Source of the DNA: Pontibacillus chungwhensis
GTDB taxonomy: Bacteria > Bacillota > Bacilli > Bacillales > BH030062
Assembly: GCF_030166655.1 (NCBI RefSeq)
Contig: NZ_CP126446.1
Span: 434,001 to 498,000 of the forward strand
DNA length: 64,000 nt
Direction: 5' to 3'
Below are positions 58,613-64,000 of this stretch, in pieces. The position numbers and the translations under genes are program-made. The notes under the pieces were generated by a model, which saw only the letters and a program-made list of their open reading frames with translations, was not told the DNA's origin and did not search any database. The first letter of the stretch is position 1; each line of letters opens with the position of its first letter.

Positions 58613-58628
58613 GTGAGTGATTACTCAC
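58613..58628 (+). promoter_or_regulatory. TetR-type operator 1 of the ABC exporter operon
   Basis: GTGAGTGATTACTCAC, an almost perfect palindrome, ending at the -35 of the promoter. Confidence 0.8.
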
Positions 58629-58657
58629 TTTACAAGCGCGCAAAACTGTTTTACTAT
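58629..58657 (+). promoter_or_regulatory. Promoter of the ABC exporter-tetR operon
   Basis: TTTACA, 17 bases, TACTAT, flanked on both sides by operator palindromes. Confidence 0.7.
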
Positions 58658-58661
58658 AAAA

Positions 58662-58677
58662 GTGAGTAATCACTCAC
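58662..58677 (+). promoter_or_regulatory. TetR-type operator 2
   Basis: GTGAGTAATCACTCAC, the reverse complement of operator 1, over the transcription start. The gap of 33 bp places both dimers on similar helix faces. Confidence 0.8.
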
Positions 58678-58702
58678 TTATGTGGAAGAGGGGTTGAGAA
58701 TT

Positions 58703-59425
58703 ATGGATACAGTAATTGAAGTTAAGGGGATGGCCCATTCGTTTGGGGAAGAAGCGGTTTTGAAAGATATTAATATGAACATAGGCAGCGGTGAAATCTA
58801 TGGATTGTTAGGCCCTTCTGGGGCTGGGAAGACCACCCTTGTCAAAATGATTGTGGGTATTATGGAAGCTGATACTGGTGAAGCATGGGTAGAGGGTGTG
58901 AAGATGCCTTCTTTAGAGCAGATGAGGAAGGTCGGGTATATGGCTCAATCGGATGCGTTGTATAGTGAACTGTCGGCCCGTGAGAATCTGGAATTCTTTG
59001 CATCTATTTATGGATTGAAGCGTCCAAAGCGAAAAGAACGGATAGAAGATGTGATGAGAGTTGTTGGGCTGACGGAGCACATGAATAAACCTGTACGGAA
59101 TTATTCAGGTGGAATGAAAAGGCGCCTTTCTCTGGCGATTGCCCTTTTGCATGAACCGAATGTATTGATATTGGATGAACCCACAGTAGGGATTGATCCA
59201 GTGTTGCGGCAATCCATCTGGGCTGAGCTAAATCGGTGGAAAGAAAAGGGAGCTTCGATTATTGTAACGACTCACGTAATGGATGAGGCAGATAAATGTG
59301 ATCGTTTAGCAATGCTTCGTGATGGTTATGTGATTGCTTCAGGAACTCCTGAGGAATTGAAACAACAAACGGGTGGAGCGACAATTGAAGAAGCCTTTCT
59401 AGCGTATGGAGGTGGTCGTTCATGA
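58703..59425 (+). CDS. ABC exporter ATP-binding protein
   Basis: 240 residues. Walker A GPSGAGKTT, signature YSGGMKRRLSLAIAL, Walker B VLILDEPTVGIDP and switch TTHVMDEADKC. This is the drug/antibiotic exporter type (DrrA/LnrL-like). The start at 58703 has GAGGGG about ten bases upstream. It overlaps the permease gene by four bases. First gene of an operon with its own TetR repressor, which suggests export of a toxic compound. Confidence 0.9.
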   Translation: MDTVIEVKGMAHSFGEEAVLKDINMNIGSGEIYGLLGPSGAGKTTLVKMIVGIMEADTGEAWVEGVKMPSLEQMRKVGYMAQSDALYSELSARENLEFFASIYGLKRPKRKERIEDVMRVVGLTEHMNKPVRNYSGGMKRRLSLAIALLHEPNVLILDEPTVGIDPVLRQSIWAELNRWKEKGASIIVTTHVMDEADKCDRLAMLRDGYVIASGTPEELKQQTGGATIEEAFLAYGGGRS

Positions 59426-60450
59426 ATGTTCAAGCGATTACGCTGCGGATTATACGACAATTTAGACGGGATAAACGATCTCTTGCCCTTATGCTTCTAG
59501 CGCCGCTTCTTGTACTAACGCTAATGTGGCTTGTGTTAGATGGGGATCGTTATGAACCAACGATTGCCTTAGTAAACGTTCCTGAACAGATGAGCGAGTT
59601 ACTAGAAGAGCAGGATGTTACGATTCAAAAGATGGACCTCTCAGAAGCTGAAGAGGCACTAGACGATTTGGAAATAGATGCGCTTATTCATAGGCAGCAA
59701 TCAGAGTTGAATGTGACTCTTGAAGGAAGTGATCCATCTACTAATCAGGCTGTGATGGGTGTTGTGCAGAAGGCGATGCAAAATGCTGTTCCCGCACAAT
59801 CAATGCCTTTTAAGCCTCAATTTGATTATCTTCATGGCTCAGATAGTTTAGGGTTATTTGATAATGTGGGGCCTGTGCTTATCGGATTCTTTGTGTTCTT
59901 CTTTGTATTTATCATCGGAGGCGTTTCTTTCTTGCGTGAACGAACTCAAGGTACGCTTGAAAGGATTCTATCCACTCCCCTTAAAAGGTGGGAGATCGTG
60001 ACGGGGTATGTATCTGGATTTGGCCTGTTTACGATTCTTCAAACCGCTCTTATTGCCTTTTTCGCAATTTATGCATTAGATGTGTGGATGGCTGGTTCTA
60101 TTTGGTATGTGCTGCTTGTGTCGATGTTACTTGCGCTAACCGCTCTCACCTTTGGCACTTTACTGTCCGCTTTTGCGAACAATGAATTTCAAATGATTCA
60201 ATTTATTCCTATCGTGATCGTCCCGCAAGTTTTCTTTTCTGGCTTGTTTAATCTCGATGCGGTTGCTTCATGGATTAAGATGATTGGACAAATTATGCCA
60301 CTCACCTATGGAGCTAGTGCGTTAAGAGGGGTGATGATCCGCGGTGAAGGTTTTACCGATATTCAAATGGACGTATACGTATTAGTAGCATTTGCCCTTA
60401 CCTTTTTTATCTTGAATATAGTAGCGTTGAAAAAGCATCGCAAGCTATAA
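59422..60450 (+). CDS. ABC-2 type exporter permease
   Basis: 342 residues. One N-terminal helix (about 22-40), an external domain of about 110 residues, then five helices from about 150. SFLRERTQGTLERILSTPLKRWEIVTGY is the ABC-2 coupling region, and FFSGLFNLDAVASWIKMIGQIMPLTYGASALRG the typical end. With the ATPase it forms a complete dimeric exporter. ATG overlaps the preceding stop. Confidence 0.9.
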   Translation: MNVQAITLRIIRQFRRDKRSLALMLLAPLLVLTLMWLVLDGDRYEPTIALVNVPEQMSELLEEQDVTIQKMDLSEAEEALDDLEIDALIHRQQSELNVTLEGSDPSTNQAVMGVVQKAMQNAVPAQSMPFKPQFDYLHGSDSLGLFDNVGPVLIGFFVFFFVFIIGGVSFLRERTQGTLERILSTPLKRWEIVTGYVSGFGLFTILQTALIAFFAIYALDVWMAGSIWYVLLVSMLLALTALTFGTLLSAFANNEFQMIQFIPIVIVPQVFFSGLFNLDAVASWIKMIGQIMPLTYGASALRGVMIRGEGFTDIQMDVYVLVAFALTFFILNIVALKKHRKL

Positions 60451-60481
60451 TAGAGGTTAGATTGAAAAAGGGGGTCAAAGC

Positions 60482-61135
60482 GTGACGGAATATGATGCTT
60501 TCAAGGAACTGCTAGAATCAGATGATCAAGAGCAGCTTACCCCGAAGCAACAACAAATTGTGCAAGCGGCTATAGAAATGTTCTCTGAAAAAGGTTATGC
60601 ATCGACCTCAACAAGCGAGATTGCAAAACGTGCTGGGGTGGCGGAAGGAACCATCTTTCGTCATTACAAAACCAAGAAGGACCTCTTACTGGCGATTGTT
60701 TCTCCTGTTATTACAAAGCTCGCTGTTCCATTTATTGCTCAGTCCTTTGTGAAACAAGTGTTTAAAGAAGGGGAACATGAAGATTTCGAAGAATTGTTGA
60801 GGACGATTCTTGTGAATCGATTTGAATTTGCGAAGAAGAATGTCCCGCTTTTAAAAATCGTCCTGCAGGAGGTCGCCTTTCACCCCGAGCTCCAGGATCG
60901 ATATAAAGAAGTGTTTCGTGCAGAAGTATTGCCGCACTTCGAACGTTTCATAAGCCACTATCAGGAACAAGGGCTTATTAAAGATTACCCGACCGAAACG
61001 GTTCTTCGGTTAGTCATTACAACAGTCATCGGGTTTTTAGTGACTCGATTTATCATCATGCCAGATGGTGAATGGGATGATGAAGCGGAGATTGATCGTA
61101 CAATCGACTATATTTTGAATGGTCTTCAGGTATGA
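60482..61135 (+). CDS. TetR/AcrR-family repressor
   Basis: 217 residues. N-terminal HTH: AAIEMFSEKGYASTSTSEIAKRAGVAEGTIFRHYKTKKDLL (in parts). The ligand-binding domain is helical and ends in a hydrophobic segment (TVIGFLVTRFIIM). GTG start after AAAGGGGG. It is the third gene of the exporter operon and surely acts on the two palindromes in front of that operon, giving negative autoregulation relieved by a drug-like ligand. Confidence 0.92.
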   Translation: MTEYDAFKELLESDDQEQLTPKQQQIVQAAIEMFSEKGYASTSTSEIAKRAGVAEGTIFRHYKTKKDLLLAIVSPVITKLAVPFIAQSFVKQVFKEGEHEDFEELLRTILVNRFEFAKKNVPLLKIVLQEVAFHPELQDRYKEVFRAEVLPHFERFISHYQEQGLIKDYPTETVLRLVITTVIGFLVTRFIIMPDGEWDDEAEIDRTIDYILNGLQV

Positions 61136-61142
61136 CCTAAAG

Positions 61143-61178
61143 AAGCCACTGCGTTCTCTAAGGAGAGTGCAGTGGCTT
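61143..61178 (+). terminator. Terminator of the exporter operon
   Basis: AAGCCACTGC and GCAGTGGCTT with an inner TCTCT/AGAG pair. Confidence 0.85.
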
Positions 61179-61193
61179 TATACTTTTATAGCG

Positions 61194-61397
61194 AGGTTAC
61201 CGTTAGCCTTAGTTGAGAGTAAGGTGGACCTGGAAACCACTCGCTTTCCTGTGGGGAGCTGGTGAGCCTCCTCAGCCTGCAAAGCCGGCCTCCGGGGTCT
61301 CACCTAGGCTCTTTTGCCCGAGGAGGCTCGACAGCTCGCCCGTGGAAAGCGAGTCGTTCCCCAGCCCCCCCAAGCACTCATCAACCACAACGGACCT
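61194..61397 (+). repeat. Long-hairpin repeat element, copy 4
   Basis: Core starts near 61221 with AAGGTGGACCTGG. It contains CACTCGCTTTCC, GAGCCTCCTC, CCGGGGTCTCACC and ends GGAAAGCGAGTCGTTCCCC followed by a C run. Ends match less well than in the other copies. CCGTT at the left and AACGG at the right form the reduced outer stem. It ends eight bases before a convergent stop codon. Confidence 0.8.
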
Positions 61398-61404
61398 GAC
61401 AAAT

Positions 61405-62235
61405 TCAAAGAATATCTGTTAACGACCTGACAGGATGTAGTTTCTCGTGTTCGATATTTGGCTCATCTGGTGTGAGCCAAACAGCATGCATGCCATATTG
61501 AAGGGCAGGTGCGATTTCGTTCATGAAATTATCTCCGACAGAGACAGCTTCTTCTGGCTTTACCTTGTAGCGTTTTAGAAGTTCATGGAAGTGCTCGCTC
61601 GTTTGCACAGGCTTCGTGGCTGAGGTAATACGGTCGTCAAACAGGTCATGAAGATTTAACTCTTTCAATAAGCGGTCCACATCTGTAGCTTCGCTGTTGG
61701 TCATCAGTACGATCGTTTTCTCTTTTTTAATCTCTTCTAAAAACGGGCGCAGGCCAGGTGTTTGGGTCAGCCAGCCCTCTTGTGAGGACATGTCGACTTT
61801 CGTGTCGTCATAGGCCTGGTGACAGTCGATTATGGGCAATCCATAATGAAGGGCTAGCACATACGGGGGCCACCAGCCATCTCCGATTGCGATCCAACGC
61901 TCAAAGTCGAATGTCGAGGCTGGGAACGTTTCTGCTGTTTGACTCTGAACGTGTTTCCCTTCCCAAGACTGTGGGTTGCTTAGCTGTTCAGTAAACGGAT
62001 CCCATGTCCAGAAGATATCTTCCTGAGCATCGTAGACCTTCCCGATTGATAATGGATGATTTCCTTCTTGAACACGCTTGTAATCGTTCAAGAAAGCCTC
62101 TTGTTTCTCTTTAGGTAATTGGTCTTTTAATTTATAGGCGAAATGATCGAAGTGGTTGGTGTCTTCGTAAAGAGTCCCATCCAGGTCGAAAATGAGAAGG
62201 TGACTTTGGTTCAGAAATGCGTGAGTTGATGCCAT
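61405..62235 (-). CDS. HAD-superfamily hydrolase
   Basis: 276 residues. Motif I is IFDLDGTLYED (nucleophile Asp17, Asp19), motif II VLMTNSEATD, motif III Lys in TSATKPV and motif IV VSVGDNFMNEIAPA. A large alpha-helical cap lies between motifs I and II with Trp-rich WTWDPF and GDGWWPPY. Probably a small-molecule phosphatase; substrate unknown. GGAAGC precedes the ATG. Confidence 0.88.
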   Translation of the reverse strand: MASTHAFLNQSHLLIFDLDGTLYEDTNHFDHFAYKLKDQLPKEKQEAFLNDYKRVQEGNHPLSIGKVYDAQEDIFWTWDPFTEQLSNPQSWEGKHVQSQTAETFPASTFDFERWIAIGDGWWPPYVLALHYGLPIIDCHQAYDDTKVDMSSQEGWLTQTPGLRPFLEEIKKEKTIVLMTNSEATDVDRLLKELNLHDLFDDRITSATKPVQTSEHFHELLKRYKVKPEEAVSVGDNFMNEIAPALQYGMHAVWLTPDEPNIEHEKLHPVRSLTDIL

Positions 62236-62402
62236 GGATGATCAGCTTCCTTTCGGGCAATTTGTTTTATTATCTGAGATCGCTCGGAGGATTTCAAGTA
62301 AAGAGGGGCGGAAGAACATGTAAAAAAATTGTCGATTCCCTAGGAGAGGTCGCTTGTTTTTAGTAAAATGATAGTAAACGTTCTTAGAGAGGTGTGATGA
62401 AT

Positions 62403-64000
62403 ATGAGCAAACACCGAATTTGGATAGTAGTTGTGCTCATGCTGTTTGTTCTTTCTCCGGGGGTTGTATACGGAGATGAGGATCATGCGGTAGCAGTAGA
62501 ATCTACGTCCTATACGATTAGCTATCACGAGAAAGGCTCTCCTAACGGCCTTGTCCCGACAGCATCACCTGTCATCAGCTATTATGTGAAGCTATCAAAC
62601 TATGATTTGGCTTATGATATGGAGATGTTGTTGAATGGAGAGAAAGTTTCCGCCTCCTATAATGAAGAATCAGGAATGCTTACATATCAGGCGAAAGGTC
62701 TCTCGGGTGAGAATACTGTAACGGTTCGAAGTGTTGTGCACGGCGTGAAGCAACTTGAGCGTACGTGGTCATTTGAAGTCGACCGTCGTAATTTGAATCC
62801 TTTCGCTTCAACAGATGAAAGCGTCTTGTCCACAGTTGAAGATGATGCGCTTCAACGTGCGAATGAATACCGTGAACGATTAGGCGCACCTATGCTTAAG
62901 CGGAATGATCAACTGAAAAGCGCTGCACAGGCCCATGCCAATTATATTCAGTCCTATACAAAAGGGCACTATGAATCAGCTAGTCATGAAGATTTATTTA
63001 CAGGTAAGAAACCAGCACAGCGTACGGCCTTCTTTGGTTATCCAAAATGGTTCGTAGGGGAAGGAATTACTTATCAAGAGCCTGGTGGACAAGCCTCAAT
63101 TGATCATTTATTTGATGCTCCTTACCACCGCATGAGTTTGATGAACCCTTTCTATAATGAAGCGGGGACGGGATACAATGATGAAGGTGATTTCGTCATG
63201 AATTTTGGCGGAGAGGGTAGCAATGGAGAACACCATGTCATTCAGTACCCTTATGCCAATCAGGAAGATGTGCCAGTATCTTGGTATGCATATGAATCAC
63301 CAAATCCTCTTCGATTCTTTAACCAAGATAAAGTGTGGACAGGTTATCCAATCTCTTATGTGTATTATGGTCCTTCCTCTGATGAACTTCAGGTAGACAA
63401 TGTTGAGTTGACGGACGAAAGTGGTGAAGTGGTAGAGTCCTATACCATCACCCCAGATATGGAAGATGAAGGGGACCATCATGTGTTTATTATTCCACAT
63501 GATAAGCTCTCACCTGGAGAGGAATATAAGGCCAGCGTTCAAGCTCAAGTAACCCCTGGTGATGGAGAGGCCTTTGATGTATCACGTACGTGGTCTTTTA
63601 CAACAGGAGAGAATATTGCCTTTAAGGATATTTACTTTGAGGATCAAAATGATATTCATTTCCTTACCCTTGAGTGGATGAATGGAGAGGATCCTAAAGC
63701 TCAAATAACGTTAGAAAAGAATGGACAAGTTTACTTAGAGAAGAAAGGAAATACTCAGCGTAACGTACGCTCCCTTGAATCAGGGACGTATCAATTGAAG
63801 GTGGACAGCCCTCATTTTGATCAGGAAGAGACGTATACCGTCAAGATTCAGTCAGGTGACATCGCTCACTATGAATCGGGGAGTGAGCTATCGGTTACTA
63901 ACTTCTATCAATCTGATTCCCTTGAGGCCCTCTATCAGAAATATCCAATTTGGGAAGCTGGTGAGAGTGCTTATGGAGCTCATAAAGAGTGGACCATTTC
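62403..64000 (+). CDS. Secreted CAP-domain protein, cut by window end
   Basis: 532 residues are visible and the frame is open at the last base. A signal peptide spans about 1-24 (IWIVVVLMLFVLSPGVVYG). A small beta domain (40-130) comes first, then a CAP-like domain (about 140-290) with ALQRANEYRERLGAPML, LKSAAQAHANYIQSY, SHEDL and AGTGYND, and then two or more beta-sandwich modules (TWSFTTGEN, LTLEWMNGEDPKAQI). The fold suggests a cell-surface protein. GAGGTG lies eight bases before the ATG at 62403. It is longer and more divergent than the CAP protein at 50.4 kb. Confidence 0.8.
   Translation, partial: MSKHRIWIVVVLMLFVLSPGVVYGDEDHAVAVESTSYTISYHEKGSPNGLVPTASPVISYYVKLSNYDLAYDMEMLLNGEKVSASYNEESGMLTYQAKGLSGENTVTVRSVVHGVKQLERTWSFEVDRRNLNPFASTDESVLSTVEDDALQRANEYRERLGAPMLKRNDQLKSAAQAHANYIQSYTKGHYESASHEDLFTGKKPAQRTAFFGYPKWFVGEGITYQEPGGQASIDHLFDAPYHRMSLMNPFYNEAGTGYNDEGDFVMNFGGEGSNGEHHVIQYPYANQEDVPVSWYAYESPNPLRFFNQDKVWTGYPISYVYYGPSSDELQVDNVELTDESGEVVESYTITPDMEDEGDHHVFIIPHDKLSPGEEYKASVQAQVTPGDGEAFDVSRTWSFTTGENIAFKDIYFEDQNDIHFLTLEWMNGEDPKAQITLEKNGQVYLEKKGNTQRNVRSLESGTYQLKVDSPHFDQEETYTVKIQSGDIAHYESGSELSVTNFYQSDSLEALYQKYPIWEAGESAYGAHKEWTI

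Noticed and set aside
1-64000. tRNA, rRNA, integrase, transposase or prophage genes
   Set aside because: None recognised on either strand; the window looks like core chromosome with many intergenic repeats rather than a transferred island.

Overview
The window reads as chromosomal DNA of a spore-forming Gram-positive rod of the family Bacillaceae, probably from the halotolerant group around Pontibacillus, Halobacillus and Thalassobacillus. The family call rests on AGGAGG-type ribosome binding sites, the sigM-yhdL-yhdK operon, mreBH, a SAM-I riboswitch, LicT/SacT-type RNA antiterminators, and sites resembling Spo0A, sigma-E, sigma-G, CodY and Fnr targets. The genus call is weaker and is inferred from acidic proteins and Na+-linked transporters (NhaC, AGCS). 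No rRNA, tRNA, prophage, insertion-sequence transposase or CRISPR array was seen. Both ends cut a gene: the 3' part of a carbohydrate-binding protein on the left and the 5' part of a secreted CAP-domain protein on the right.

Layout. 1-8.6 kb: CBM protein end, a GntR/DUF1648 membrane operon, DsbA-like oxidoreductase, SMP-30 lactonase, UPF0158, DUF4317 and a UvrD-family helicase. 8.6-13.1 kb: a small basic protein behind a sigma-G-like promoter, the sigM operon, small membrane proteins, a divergent PAP2 protein and a formate/nitrite channel with an Fnr-type box. 13.1-18.1 kb: a long-hairpin repeat, DUF2294, a site-2-protease-like protein that has lost HExxH, a six-repeat DUF346 lectin-like protein, a 21-bp array, CHRD and alpha/beta-hydrolase genes. 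18.3-24.1 kb: paaK, an amino-acid ABC importer and an orphan DppB/DppC permease pair. 24.2-29.7 kb: repeats, then a divergent locus of ATP-grasp ligase plus papain-like protein facing a small HTH protein plus C45 Ntn hydrolase, with paired Spo0A boxes between them. 29.7-44.3 kb: RidA, riboswitch-controlled msrA, MCP, thioredoxin, AIM24, CDGSH with a non-ATG start, WG-repeat protein, PAS histidine kinase, IadA, PQQ-type dehydrogenase and a coat-like repeat protein behind a sigma-E-like promoter. 44.4-50.1 kb: two Na+ transporters, mreBH, DUF2639 and YkgJ. 50.4-57 kb: a CAP protein and a complete sucrose PTS regulon (EIIA, antiterminator, EIIBC, fructokinase, sucrose-6-phosphate hydrolase) with two RAT/terminator switches and two cre-like sites. 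57-64 kb: glutaminase, DUF1992, a TetR-controlled ABC exporter, a HAD hydrolase and the cut CAP gene.

The intergenic DNA is unusual. Four copies of a long imperfect-palindrome element (about 180-250 bp) share one fold. Three arrays of a 21-bp unit built on GACGTC-[GT]AGAA keep an almost unbroken 21-bp register. A fourth array uses a different motif (RRCTCAAG) at 18-21 bp. A perfect 20-bp palindrome occurs three times just after stop codons. A Bacillus-type stem-loop element lies at 24.5 kb. These repeats keep several reading frames open and create false ORFs.

The best candidate for an undescribed system is the ATP-grasp/papain-like/C45 locus at 24.6-29.4 kb. The most interesting DNA-level signals are the phased 21-bp arrays and the repeated 20-bp palindrome.
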